A stretch of DNA of 64,000 nucleotides. Source: Aquila chrysaetos chrysaetos (Eukaryota > Chordata > Aves > Accipitriformes > Accipitridae). Below, in pieces: positions 37,301 through 48,700 of the stretch (positions within the stretch are counted from its first letter, which is position 1; every line of letters starts with the position of its first letter). The notes beneath the pieces are model-generated. The model ran no database searches and was not told where the DNA came from. It saw nothing but the letters and a program-made list of their open reading frames with translations. Location of the stretch: the NCBI RefSeq assembly GCF_900496995.4, contig NC_044014.1, forward strand, positions 23,830,234 through 23,894,233, written 5' to 3'. The position numbers and the translations under genes are program-made.

Positions 37301-40300
37301 CACAGTGAGGTTGATAATATCCTCTAAGACATGGAGAAAACCACAGTTCCTGCGACAGGGTGGCACAGCCTGGGGTGAGGAGAAGAAATCCTTCTTCTGA
37401 TTTAGTAGACAGGGCTCAGGAGAGCCCAGCTTCTCCAGCACAGCACCAAACAAGGAGGATGTCACATGAACCCTCCCTGTTTGGCAGGGTATCAGTGTGC
37501 TAGAAGTGTCAAACTCAGCCCTCCCTAAAAACATCCCCTTGTACTACATATTTGCAAGAGAAGAGGGTCACAGTATTGAAAACAGCTATGCAGTAGGTAG
37601 TGCATTTCATTTTGCTCATGTTGGGAATGGTCGGTCCTTTTGACTGTGGGTTTAGCTACTGTTTGCCTTTAATTGGATGGGTGGAGCCGCAGCAGTGATA
37701 GAGTGGCAGGTTTTCACTTTTGCATGGAGCTATCTGACATTCACGCACACACCATATATATGTTTTCTCCTCCAAAAGTAAGGAGAGTGATCTGATTGTC
37801 CAGTGTGGTTGTTTGGCTGCAGAAGGAGGAGGAGAGAAGCAGGAGGGTGATCAATGACAGGTGACTGCTGAGATCTTCTCCCTTGTGTGGAAGGTTTATG
37901 GCTACAGCACAGGCTATTCTGGGACCCCTTATATGGTTTAGATTTATTTTTAATAACCTTTCTCTTTGTGTGTTTTTATATTACATTACCTTGCTGTTAC
38001 ACTTTTGGGGGAAAGAAGCCATCTGTACTCCATCCCAGAACTTTCTTGACCTGCTTTGCTAAGCGTGTCCTGAGAATATTCTGATAGTTAAGAAATCTGT
38101 GATATAAAAGCAGAAAACACGACCAGCTTTAAATCCCTCCACTGTCCCACAGCCTTAAAGGCACAAGGACTTCTTTGGGATGGGGAGAAAAGGATGTGGA
38201 AATTAACTGGGAGGGGGAAATAACTGGAAGTAGCAGTAGGAATTCTTTACTCTGCCATTATCTTCTTCCCACAGTTCCCTTTTGTTTAAGCCTTCTTTTC
38301 TGCATCTGCCTTTGAGCAGAGCCAGGAGCAACAAAGGAAGGGAACAGAAAGCTAATAAAATATTGCAATCAAAAGGGCTTTTTGATGAAAGTTATTTGAT
38401 GCTAAGGTCAGGCACTGTCCTTATGGTTTGGAAGATAACAGTGAGGCCACAGATCTGTTGCCTTTACCTGCCCAAGAGCAACCAGCTGTCCGAGAGCATG
38501 GCTCAGTTGCTGTGATCGCTCAGCTTTTCTTCTCACTGCTCTGACTGCCAGCAAAGGTGCTAACTCATACTGGCTGTGTTCATGAGAATAGTTATCCCCA
38601 GAGGCAGTGGATGCAGCCTGGCAGAGTCCTTGCACAGAGCGCACAGGGCAGCCAGCAAATGGTAACAATTACGTTTGTGATCCTGCTAAGCTGGCCCCAA
38701 GTGAAGGCTCTAGGGCTGACCTAAGTCTTCCTGCACTGACCAGTGGAGATTTGTTATCTGTACCATGCATGTGGAGAAAAGATAGCCTTGAAAGTGAATC
38801 ATGGAGGATTTTAAAGCAGAGTATCAGCTGCTGTTTGGAGACTGTTCCATTGTTCTCATATAGCAAAGCCATAAAGAAAATCCTAGGCTTGTTAGGGTCT
38901 TGTCTAACCCCCAAGTACATTTCTCCACAGCACAGTATCTTACAGTCTTGTTCAAAGAGCTTGGCAGCAGGGGTATTCTTACAGAATAGAGGGAGAGATT
39001 CACTACAGAAAGGGTATGGTGTGAAAGTCGGGCACGGATGAATAAACAAAGTAGGAAAAACAGCTAACAAAAAAGAATTGATTGTCATCAGCCTTTGTAA
39101 TGTCAGTCCTGGAGGGACTCTCTGCATGTACAGTTTTGAGTCAGTTTGTCAAAGCTCATTCGCTTTGTATTTCTCTGATTGGACACACTTAAGTGACACC
39201 CTCAAATTTTATAAGTTTGGACTTCAGCTTTTTTATTCCCTCACCTTACTATTTTCTCACTCCTCCTCACTGCAGCGGATTTTGACATATGAACTTGGCC
39301 CTCTATGTTTTAGGAGCTCTGAGATTGCTGAGTATTTATAAAAACAGCTTGCATTTCTCTAAGATTTTCATCTGAAGAGTCCAAAGTTCAACACACCATT
39401 CATTCTCACATCCTTTCTAGGAGATAGCTCACTGAAGAGATGAACTACCTAAAGCACAAAGAGATGAAGAAACTGCCCAAAGTCTAACACCAGATATGCT
39501 TGCTATATCTCCAGTCTGTCATCCCTGATCTGTAATCTGACCTACTGTTGTAATTTTAATGACTTTTTTTTTTCCCCCCAGGCATCTTTCCACATCCTGC
39601 TTCCCAAATTGTCATTTTTAGAAGTGAACTACAAAGATTTACTTATTGCTGCTTTTAAAAACATCAGAGGGGTAAAAAATAGCATGTTGTTGTTTGGCAG
39701 AACATTTTCTTCAGCTTGACTTTTATTATTTTGCTTGAGTTTCCTTGGACTGGAAAATAGATGCCGTAAAGGGATAAAATGACACCAAATAAATTTTAAA
39801 TAACATCAGAAGACAAGATTCTACATCAAAATGCATATGAACCTGAAAAATTTTCTATTTGTTTTACTGTATTGCTGACAATCATGTGAAAGGAGAGTTT
39901 AATTTGTAAAAGTTTAAGTATCTTCAGAAGACTTTACACCAGCAACTAATGTAGAGAGAAGTTCAAAGATTAAACAACAGTACTAACTCATGGGAAAGGG
40001 AAGAAGAAGAAGAATGTCTGAATTTATACACCGTATCTGATAGAAAAATACTTTAGAAGACAACAAATGTAGCTTCTAGCAAATGAATTGAAGATATTGC
40101 AGTGTCAGGTTAGAGGTTTCTGTCTGAATTTTCATTTGTGGAACCTCCTGCAGAAATGAGCAGAGGACTTTGCCCAGCAGGAAGCATAAAAGGGTATCCT
40201 AGGCTAAAAATAGAACTGCACCTACTGGAGCTGAAGTCAGACCTGGATGGATCATTTCCATCCTGCAGAGAAGAAATGGAATGGGTACAAAAACAGTTAG

Positions 40301-42511
40301 TCCCACCCTGCGCAGCTCTGAACATGTGCCAAACATGCAGTCCTCCCTCGTCACTCAGTACTGAATTTTCTCATGCCTCTGCATGTGTGAAACCAAGTAT
40401 TTGCCAAAGGAAACTAATGCTGCTGCCGAAAAGAAATAAAACTTGTGGTTTTATATTATTTTGTCTTTTTCCTGCACTACTTTGCTAGTAGATCCCCACC
40501 CCCTGGCCCATGCACATACAGAGGAGAGCTTGGGCACACTCCATTCCTGTTTCCCCTGGGTGTATGGAGCAGCTTTTTAGTTTTAATCTCCGACCTACCA
40601 CAGAACTGTCGGTGAAGGCATCAGGGTTATTTTCATAAATGAACTTCTCCACCCTCAGCTGACGTAATTTGAACATCTTGGATCCTTTGTTAGTGAGGAG
40701 AGAAAGCTCTTCTAGCATCACATCTCTGGGGATGCTGATCTTCTTTCCCAAGTTCAGCTTGGACACCTCTTGTGGCATGACTACAAAACATAAAAAATGG
40801 GACACTTTAGGAAGTGCTCTGGTCCAAGTCTCTTGGCCATTGCTTCCCAGCATCAGTAGTGTCTTCAAAGCAGCCAAATTCTCTTCTAAATTAAGTTGTT
40901 AGGAAATAACCTATGCACCAAATTTTTACACTGATGACACTTTGGATATAGATGGGTGAAATTTACTCTGGATTGCAATCAAGGCAAATCTACCCAGAGA
41001 AGAGTTGCGTAAAGGTGGAGCTAGATGCACGTGTCTCACATCTGAAGCACCTCAGGCAGTGCAGCAGGATTCCTTAGTACTGCCTCAAAATGCACCACTG
41101 CCTTGTCTGGTTACTGCTTTACACTTGCCTCCCCTCCTCTGGAATTAGATGAGTGGCAGTCAGCTCTTCGGATTGGGCCAACATATAATAAATAAAGACA
41201 ACTCTGGCATGCTTTGGTTTAAACATTATCCTGAAACCATGGCAAGATTCAAGGTTATTATATCTTTTTGTTTGTTTGTTTTAAGGAGAATTTTTTAAGG
41301 AAAAAGTAGTTGAAGTTCTCTTCAAGTGTTAATGTGCTGGTTACTCAATAAGTCCTTTTCCATTTAATTTGGTACCACCAATTCTCCATCAAAACAAGGA
41401 ATTCAAACATTTTCAGTGTAAAAATCTTGCAGAAATGCAGTTAAAGCTTTTCATTCAGAAACAAGCAACTTTTCCTAGGCTTTCTTTTTTCTGTATTAAG
41501 CAAGGTTAAGACCACTTATCCACCTCTACATCTCATTTCCAACAGAGAGTGAACCTCCATCCTTAAACTGGTATAAAACTGGTATAAGCCCATTTGTTTT
41601 ATTAGACAATCTCTGAAGAAATTATTATTTTTTTAGCAAGCCAATTTTATATAGCACTCTTTCATAGCACAGGACAAAATGTCCTTTAACTGCAAATTGG
41701 ATTTTTACTTATTTGTTAACTTGAATAAAGGATTAGGGACAAACAGAAAAATATATACCTGTACCCTAGCAAAGAAGTTTCTACAGCCCTTTTGGGGGGC
41801 TGAAGAAAGGGACAGCACTGAATTATTACTTTTTAAAACCTCTAAAAATCTTCCCCATGCTGTCAAAGGTAAAGAGAAGATAGGGATATCACAGTTAATT
41901 AAAAGTCACCCTACCCAATACACAGGTATTCTGTGGAAAGGAAAGTGTCCCAAGTTATATTCTTCCTGCTGTATTACCCCCTCTAAAAGACTTTGACTTT
42001 TTCAACTAATGAGTGCTGGAATCAAAGGAATTCTCTCACGTAGAGGAAAAACAAATTAGAGACAAAGGTTATAAGAGAGAGAAAAAACATAGAATATAAC
42101 TAGGCACTGCAATATTGATACCCATAATAGATCATGTTCTTTTTCCATTCACATTGGTGTGCATCCAAATTAATGCTGCAGGAGGATATGGGTTTACAAA
42201 GTGCAATTTAGGTCAACATTTGGCCTGAGTGTGTGTGCAATGCTTTTGAACAGTAAATTAGAAAATGTGATGTGGTTGAAGGCTGAGTTTCAGTAATATT
42301 TGTGGGTTTGTCTCCTGGTATGTTCACTGCATGTCTTGCTCTGGGAGTTCAGTCAGACAGGGTATGAAATTTTAAAGGCTGAAATTCAGGTTGAAATCCA
42401 AACAATTCTCACGTGTGCAGGTTTGCATATCTTACCTTCGTGTGTCAGCTTCCCAATGAGTTTAGTGGACTTTTTCCTTTTAACAGGAGCAGGAGTCCCT
42501 GCAAGGGGCAT
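28132..42511 (-). CDS. MYOZ1: Myozenin-1 (calsarcin-2 / FATZ-1), five coding exons
   Basis: Z-disc protein of fast skeletal muscle. The family binds alpha-actinin, filamin C, telethonin and calcineurin, tethering calcineurin signalling to the sarcomere. Five minus-strand coding pieces (76, 182, 235, 160 and 232 nt) join in phase to 885 nt, a predicted 294 residues against 299 in human. The start MPLAGTPAPVKRKKSTKL matches the human N-terminus. Next comes the conserved block LNLGKKISIPRDVMLEELSL and FKLRQLRVEKFIYEN (about residues 31-75), then a Gly/Ser-rich variable middle (about 87-170). The conserved C-terminal half follows, with TVFKTYISPWERAMG and PYGGYEKAAKRMTF. The protein ends NRPSFNRTPIPWMPSG...ETEEL, the class III PDZ ligand of this family, which binds ZASP/ALP-type proteins. 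The exon 4 donor is GC rather than GT. No frameshift or stop interrupts it. SYNPO2L lies upstream in the same orientation. Confidence 0.96.
28364..29211 (-). other. MYOZ1: MYOZ1 intron 5
   Basis: An 848 bp GT..AG intron, phase 2, with donor AACCG|GTAAGT and acceptor GTGCCAG. Nothing else is recognised in it. Confidence 0.9.
29212..29371 (-). CDS. MYOZ1: MYOZ1 coding exon 4 (fifth exon)
   Basis: 160 nt. The acceptor TCTGTTTACAG|ATGGAAAG enters in phase 1, giving D-GKSGGKKITVFKTYISPW, ERAMGISPEDKSQFTIDLL and YKSFN, then the strong donor CCG|GTAAGT in phase 2. It aligns with human ITVFKTYISPWERAMGVD...YKSFNR. Confidence 0.95.
29372..31750 (-). other. MYOZ1: MYOZ1 intron 4, GC-AG type
   Basis: 2379 bp, phase 1. 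The donor is GGGAAAG|GCAAGT and the acceptor TGTTTACAG. Only the GC donor keeps the reading frame and the family alignment. No repeats of note are seen. Confidence 0.8.
31751..31985 (-). CDS. MYOZ1: MYOZ1 coding exon 3 (Gly/Ser-rich middle)
   Basis: 235 nt. The acceptor CTGCCCTAG|GATCAC begins in phase 0 with DHFQKFIPPGGHYGED, aligning with human DHFQKFLP. A low-complexity G/S/Q/H region follows (QHGSSKQQYPAVPPRPGS, GGPGDSEGERAGESAGSGG). The exon ends after GTGK plus one base at 31751, where the next two bases are GC. The middle is shorter than in human, which accounts for most of the length difference. Confidence 0.93.
31986..40598 (-). other. MYOZ1: MYOZ1 intron 3 (8.6 kb)
   Basis: The largest intron, phase 0, with donor GTG|GTAGGT and acceptor CTGCCCTAG. 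It contains a TA microsatellite at 32541-32561. Several overlapping open frames of up to 152 residues (for example near 38.6-39.1 kb) show no resemblance to known proteins and occur on both strands. I treat them as chance. Confidence 0.88.
32541..32561. repeat. (AT)n microsatellite
   Basis: Ten and a half AT dinucleotides without interruption, in MYOZ1 intron 3. Its length is probably polymorphic. Confidence 0.9.
40599..40780 (-). CDS. MYOZ1: MYOZ1 coding exon 2
   Basis: 182 nt. The acceptor ATGTTTTGTAG|TCATGCC completes a Val codon, then reads MPQEVSKLNLGKKISIPRDV, MLEELSLLTNKGSKMFKLRQ and LRVEKFIYENNPDAFTDSSV. It ends in phase 0 at GTG|GTAGGT. It aligns nearly residue for residue with human MYOZ1 residues about 31-82. 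Confidence 0.96.
40781..42435 (-). other. MYOZ1: MYOZ1 intron 2
   Basis: 1655 bp GT..AG intron, phase 1, with a strong donor CGAAG|GTAAGA. No embedded feature is recognised. Confidence 0.88.
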
Positions 42512-42537
42512 TCCCACAAAGGGTTGTCTGCTTTGCT
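42436..42537 (-). CDS. MYOZ1: MYOZ1 first coding exon
   Basis: The coding part runs from the ATG at 42511-42509 to 42436 (76 nt) and encodes MPLAGTPAPVKRKKSTKLIG, KLTHE plus one base. The start is fixed by alignment with human MPLSGTPAPNKRRKSSKL. About 26 nt of 5' UTR precede it if the acceptor CCTTGTGTGTTTAG (ending at 42538) is used. Another AG a few bases inside could also serve. Confidence 0.93.
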
Positions 42538-44673
42538 CTAAACACACAAGGAAATGGAGAATGAAACACTAGAAAGGTATTTCTTGCCTCTCTTTTAGTT
42601 GCCATCTACAGTTAAGAGATACACAGCCTTCATGTCACACACAGGTTCTTTTCTATCCCTTCCACATGAAGGAGCTAGTGAATGCTATCATCCCATACAG
42701 AATATCATCATCAGACCATTGTGGTGTTCTCTGGAGACTTAGCATTATGACACAAAATATGGCAGCAGATCACAGCAGAAGCATTGCCAAGGTGCCATAT
42801 AGCATTGTCGTCCAAAATAGGCATTTTAATTGCAATATGGCAGTCTCCCATCACCCACGTGTGCCACAGTGGTACTCTGTTATCATCTTGTGCTGCAGTA
42901 ACAGAATGACAGTTTGAAAATTTGCTCTATCATACCATATTATAATACCATGCAGTTATAATTAGATGGTAATATGTATTTTTGTATAAAGATTTTGTGT
43001 CTGTCCATGAGTTATTTGGGAGCTTTTTGAATAATGTGCAAGTTTGGTTTGGATATTTGGTCCTATTAGAATTAGAATAGGTATTCAGAAAACCACTAGA
43101 CTGCATGTTCTGTTAAAAAAAAGGAACAAACCAAACCCCTAAGTAATTCTGTCTTTTATGACTGCTACTGTTTTGTTACAGAAGGGCTGGAGGAACAAGG
43201 CATAGGCAAACTTGTTAAAGGAAAAGTTTTTCGCCCAATTTGAAGTCACTTGCACCTGTATCTTATGTATTGATCTTATCGCATATCATTTTGGAGGGGG
43301 GAGGAGGGGAAGAGGGAGATTTCTTCTGGTACAGTGTTCCCCATCTCTGTCCCCAGATAGGATGAGAGATCTGTACTGCAAAGTCAGGGAAAATTAGGAG
43401 AAATCTCAGCAATTCCACTTCAGGCAGCTTCTCAGAGTCCTTGGGGTTTATCACACATAATGCAAGTAGGGCAAATGTCTTGCCTTCACTTCAATACTGT
43501 CCGTGCCCAAACAACAGCATACAGAGGGACAGATTCTCACCTAATACAATACAATACAAAAAAAAAATGAGCAAAGACCCATTGGCTTCAGCAATAGCAA
43601 TAACTAACCATGTCTGTCTTAGTGATTCTTTGCACTTTAGTTGCTAAAAATTTCAGAACTGAAGACATTGAACTATGAGTTATATTTTAAAACTAGCAAG
43701 CTGGCTCTAGGAGTTTGTACGCTGCCCTTGTTGTGATCAAGACATTTTTATCTCCTGTGTGTTTTGCAGTTTCATTCTACCATTGCTCCTTTTGCAACAT
43801 GATTTTCATGTGATGAGGTGATGATAACTGCTAAAAGAAGCCCAGCCACAGCAAACCAGCTCCAATCACATTGGCAGATACTCTCTCAGATTAGTTTTTC
43901 TTTCAGATTCCCAAGCTTTCCTTTTTACTGAGATGCTGCCTATGTAGTTCACATCATAGAAGAGCCCATCCTGGTGTATTCCCAAAGCACGCGTGAGCAG
44001 GTGCAGCCATAAAGCACGCGCTGCACATTCTCCTCGAGCAGCCAGACATCTGCTTGGCTATATAAAAGAAGCAGGCCCTGCTTGACAGGAAAGGGGCAAT
44101 GCTGCCAGGAGGCGGGGGGGTGGGAGGTTATGGCCCATCTGATGGGTCATAAGACTGGCAAAACAGAGGGAAATCATCTGTATGCCCCAAACGTGGACTC
44201 CCTGGGGCAAGACAGAAAGGGCTGGCCCTGGTGGGGAACTGTGCTCCTCTAGCACACCCATTCCCAAGGAGCAGTGAGGGCAAATCCGCCCCATTCTGCT
44301 GTCCTCCTTTACTAATCCAGCAGGATTGGGGAGTGGAAAACCTGCTGCATGCAATTGGTCTAGCGTAAGGAAAGGGGCAGCAGTCTTTCAGTATGGACAG
44401 GGTCAAGAGCTACACTGGGACTACTGCTCTTTCAGCCACCCCATCACGGTGAGGCTGCTGGAGCCTCAGCCCCATCCTCCCAACTATCCCATACATAAAG
44501 CCAGAGCCACAATTATCCTTTTCTCCCCTGCGCTGTATCCCTTGGTTCAATTCCTCTGTCTTTTTCTGCATTGGTCTTTGCAGAAGTAATTTTGTTGTTT
44601 TTGCTGCAAACCAAACCAGTCTTTACCCTCTCCAGCACCTGCTCTAAACTATTTTGCTGCCCAGTCAACTCAC
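42538..44673 (-). other. MYOZ1: Candidate MYOZ1 intron 1
   Basis: A non-coding stretch between the first coding exon and the candidate 5' UTR exon. It carries no recognisable coding sequence. A CTATATAAAAG box on the + strand near 44058 points the wrong way for MYOZ1. Confidence 0.5.
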
Positions 44674-44875
44674 CTCAGGCTTGCAGTGCCAGGCTCAGAC
44701 CAGCTCACGCGCCTGCCCCAGAGCTCAGCAGTGGGCTGCTTCCTTCCAGCCCGTCTCTGGGTGCTGCTGGGCACGCTTGTCCAGTAGCCCCGCTCACCCA
44801 GGATGCCTGGGCGCAGGCAAGCTGTGCCCAGCACAAACTGCTGATGCGAAGTGCTGTGAATTTGACTCCTGAAGG
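44674..44875 (-). other. MYOZ1: Candidate MYOZ1 5' UTR exon 1
   Basis: A very strong minus-strand donor, CCTGAG|GTGAGT, ends a moderately GC-rich block at 44674. A MEF2 consensus lies at 44899-44908, about 30 bases before a plausible start near 44.87 kb. Human MYOZ1 also has a non-coding first exon. No transcript evidence is available, and TATA-like boxes on the minus strand near 46.02 and 51.11 kb are alternatives. Confidence 0.35.
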
Positions 44876-44898
44876 CTGCTCGCACAGGCATCCTGCAG

Positions 44899-44908
44899 TT
44901 ATTAATAG
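44899..44908. promoter_or_regulatory. MEF2 consensus site
   Basis: TTATTAATAG on the + strand, CTATTAATAA on the minus strand; both match YTAWWWWTAR exactly. It lies 2.4 kb upstream of the MYOZ1 start codon and just upstream of the candidate exon 1. MEF2 drives many sarcomeric genes. The AT-rich core may also act as a TATA substitute. Confidence 0.45.
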
Positions 44909-45740
44909 CTAACGGCCCAGAGGGCAGAGTCTCAGATAGCACTGCCACCAGACCCGAGGAGAGGGGAAAGGAAAAGGTTGCTCCTCAGGCCTCCTGCAGT
45001 AACTGCCTCAGTTTCCAGGAAAACCTAGCACTCCATAGGTTCCTCACTTCTTCCTCCTCTTTGTTCAAATCAACATCCGTTCCCCTTCCTCCTCCTATTG
45101 CATTTTAATGCAATTCATAAAACCGTCTCAATATCCTGTTTCTCAGGAACATGTACATACATGATGTAATGCCTCAAAAGCTCTCTTGGATCTTGCCCTG
45201 TTTTACACCCTCCTTCTGCCCCCTCCTCTTCCATCATTCAACCCAGTGTCCTCTAGGCTCTCATACATAATTCCTAAAATGCCAGGCATTCAAATAATAC
45301 ATCAGAAAGCACAGAAGAAAAATAATGGTATGCATGAAGCAAGAAGTAGTAGGAAAACCACAAAGTCTAGAAAACTATTTAGAGAGTTCTAGGAGGTAGC
45401 TGTGTAATGGGAATGGGAAACCCAGCAGAATCAAATAGCAAGGAAACCAATTTCCTGATTCATGACAGAAATAAGGTTGATTGCCTGCATTTGGTGCAGC
45501 TTTGTACATGCAAATGACTCCCCTTTAGCTCCTGTTCATTATGAGACTACTCTCCCTGTTTTTCCCCCCATACCCAGTTGGGTTCTGGTTCTAGGATGAA
45601 GGGAACATATCTCATTTTACTGGATTACTCAAAGATGCACATACCTTTCAGCTTCTATGTAAAGCAGAAATCCTACAGAAAACAGTGTCTTTCTATTTCA
45701 CACTGGATCAAAATCAAGTTGTCCACTGAATAAACCTAGA

Positions 45741-45766
45741 GGCGGGGGCGGGGGGGGGGGGGGCGG
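45741..45766. repeat. G-rich run (14-base homopolymer)
   Basis: GGCGGGGGC followed by 14 G and CGG on the + strand; potential quadruplex. Confidence 0.75.
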
Positions 45767-48700
45767 ATCAAAACACAGCTGTGATTGTAGTAGAAAATCA
45801 TCCGCACAGAGAATTGCAAGCAAATTTGATATAAAGGAACATCAGAAGACAGTCACTTTCGGTTTTTCCTAGGTTTTGCAGTTGGTTTTGCCTGCACCAA
45901 ATGCGTATAAACCTTCCCAGTGGGTTGAAAGCACAAAGTATTAACCCCTAGTAGTGTTTGGAAGATCCTGTCTAACAGTGCTGTAACATACCTATGGGCA
46001 ATAATCAGCTTTTATACCCTGCTTGGAGTCAGGGCATGTATGGCAATCTCCTGGCCTAAAGTTTCCCATTTTCTTCTTGCTTGCATCCATATAACCACTG
46101 TGTACACTTCACATTGTGCCTATAGCACAGCTCTTATTCTCCCTCATTCGAATCTACTGTAACGCCGTGCTGTAAGCTTTCCACTATCCAGAAGAGTGCT
46201 GCATCCTTCACTGAGCGCAGCAGTTACACCAGAATGATTTGTGGGGGCCAGACAGCCTGGATCCTGCCCCCACACTCCCATGCCAGTGATCTGGGAGTAA
46301 CTCCCCAGAGCTGTGCCAGTGTAAAACAGGTGTAGGGGATAGCACAAGTGAACTCTAAAACACACACTACCTGCTCTAGGCACCATCACAGAGCTTCATG
46401 CCTGGTGAAGGCATTTACATCTGCACAAAGCTGGAGGGTGTCAAATACTACTGTCACAACTGACCATCTGTCCACACTTCACACCCACTCTGGAGAAGTG
46501 CAGGTGGCCACAGAGGAGCAGGTCTCTTAGTGTTGGCCAAGCCCTGCTCACTGCAGGTTGTACAAAAAGGAGTGGTTTTTCACCATATTTATTTCTCTTG
46601 GATTGGTTTAGCACCATGCTGGGCATTTGCCCAGAGTGCCCAGTGCCTGCTGTGAAGTCCAGTTGTGCTCTTTGAGATGCTGCTCTCTTATTCAGGTTCT
46701 CTGCATTCTAAACCCTATTTATCAAGGGAGCTACTGCCTGTCACAAAATGATGGCACAAAGGGGGGGCATAATGAGAACAGACACAATGTGCTGCTATGT
46801 TGCTTAAAATCAGTAGCCCTTTGCTTCTCCTTTCACAAAGGCATGAGGTACAGTTACCTCTTAATTTTAAGAAGTTTCTATCTCCATTTTGATAGTCATC
46901 TAAGAAATGAATGTGATGTATATTATGGGGTGGGAAGCTGAAAAATGCGGCTACCACTATATGGCACCTTCTTGCAGTCACTAGAGTGATGCTAAACTTT
47001 GCCTCCTCTCTACTTGCTTCCAGCAGCTGTTTTCAGACCAATTTATGGCTGCTGTATTATTTCTCCAGTCATCTTCTGTGCCTTCCTGAGCACAAATTAC
47101 ACCTTAGGGGAACAGTTTGTGCCAGATGGATATCATGTGGAAATCTGCTGGATTTTGAGGCACGGTGTAGCTCCAAAAGATGATGTAGCAGGGAAGTATG
47201 TGGTTGCTCTTCCCTGCCATGAGCATGACCTGCTGCTTCTCTGCTTCCTCCCTCCCCAGGGGTTCATAGCTGCTCCAGCAGGCAGCTGCATGGAGGCAGG
47301 AGCTGAGCAGGCTGGAAGGGAAGAGGGTGCCCCACGGCTAGCTGGTATTTGGAGGTGAGCAGGAAACATATGTGAGCCCTCTTATAAAACTCAAGAGAGA
47401 CTAGGGAAAAGCAGTAGCAAGGAGATGAAGAGAAGGCATGTCTAGCATGTTGTGTGAGGATCTCAATCAGGATATGAGCAGGCATGCCCAGCAATTAGGA
47501 CCAGGAACAAGGCACTGACAGCAATTCAGGGTGAGCCAACTCCAGGAGACAAGACTCCTCTGTGGATCCCCAGCCCAAAGGGCAAGAGGCAAGCAGGGTT
47601 AGGGGCAAGGCCAAGGACCTTGAAGACCAGCTTCAAGGACTGATGGAAACTGTGGTCTGATGGGAACAAAGCATTTGTATGCCAAGTCAAAGTCTCATGT
47701 GAGAAGTAGGCAGGGTGGTGAGGAACTGGAAATGAGACATGTTGAGCAGGCATACGAAGGAAAGTAAGCTAGGAGTAGAGAGTACAGGGCAGGATCTTTA
47801 TCCAGGGCTCAGAAATAGTATCTGGAAGCTGAAATGATCAAATGGGGAGATTCCTTTATTCTCTAGATGCTGGTGGGTTGTATTTAGGTTCCTAGACCAA
47901 TCATTGGACTCCTCAGAAACCCCAGTAGCAAAATCCAGTGTTTAGACCAGCCTCTTGTCCAGGTTTTTCAGTGCTGTTGTGCCTGTGGCTGTCATCAGGC
48001 TCAAATTCTGAAAAGACCTTGGCCACCTCCACTTTGAAAGATGATCCATAGCCCTCATTCAGCGCTATGTGAAGTCCCATTCTGTCCTTGCAACCCTGAT
48101 CCTCCAGAGGTTATTTTCATCTGCATGTGCATATATATACATACACTGAGTGAGACACAGGACCTAAGAGTGCAGCAGGAGTGTACTGCACAGAACCTGA
48201 GCCTTGAACCCAGAAGGAATGTAAGAGAGGTTTTATCCTATTAGTATGGCACCAGGATTTATAAGGTGATTTGGATAAAGTAGTCTTGCGTTTGACACTT
48301 ATGCACCAAGGCACATCTTTAAATGAGATTCTCACCTCCTACTCTACCTTCAAATAAAATTATACGTCTCCATTTTCAGTTACCAAGCTGAGAACTAAAT
48401 CCTGCTCTTTCTCCTCTCTATGCATAGTTTCTCCCAAGAGATAGAAACATCTAGTTCACTAGTTGAGAAATGTCAATGGTGGGTCTAGCTGAGACTTCGC
48501 TTGTGCCCTGCCAGAGTGCCAGGTTCAGCAGCTCAGTGGCTTTTTCCACTGGGAATATTGTACTGATCTGATAGCTCTGGCATAAGTAATACAATGAACT
48601 CATCATAGATGAGAAGTTATGTAGGGCTCTTACTGTTATCTTAGCCACTCATGCTACTCAATGCTCAAGGTTTTAAATCATTACAAGCCTTGCTTGATGA

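Noticed and set aside
38607-39127. Overlapping 144- and 152-residue frames in MYOZ1 intron 3
   Set aside because: They occupy both strands of the same DNA, have no recognisable domains, and sit inside a well-defined intron.
44058-44068. CTATATAAAAG box with nearby E-boxes on the + strand
   Set aside because: A good TATA box, but it points to the + strand, where no gene is recognisable. It probably sits in MYOZ1 intron 1.
46010-46022. GGGTATAAAAG on the minus strand as MYOZ1 promoter
   Set aside because: A classic TATA box, but there is no convincing exon 1 donor at the right distance beyond a weak one. Kept only as an alternative to the 44.9 kb site.
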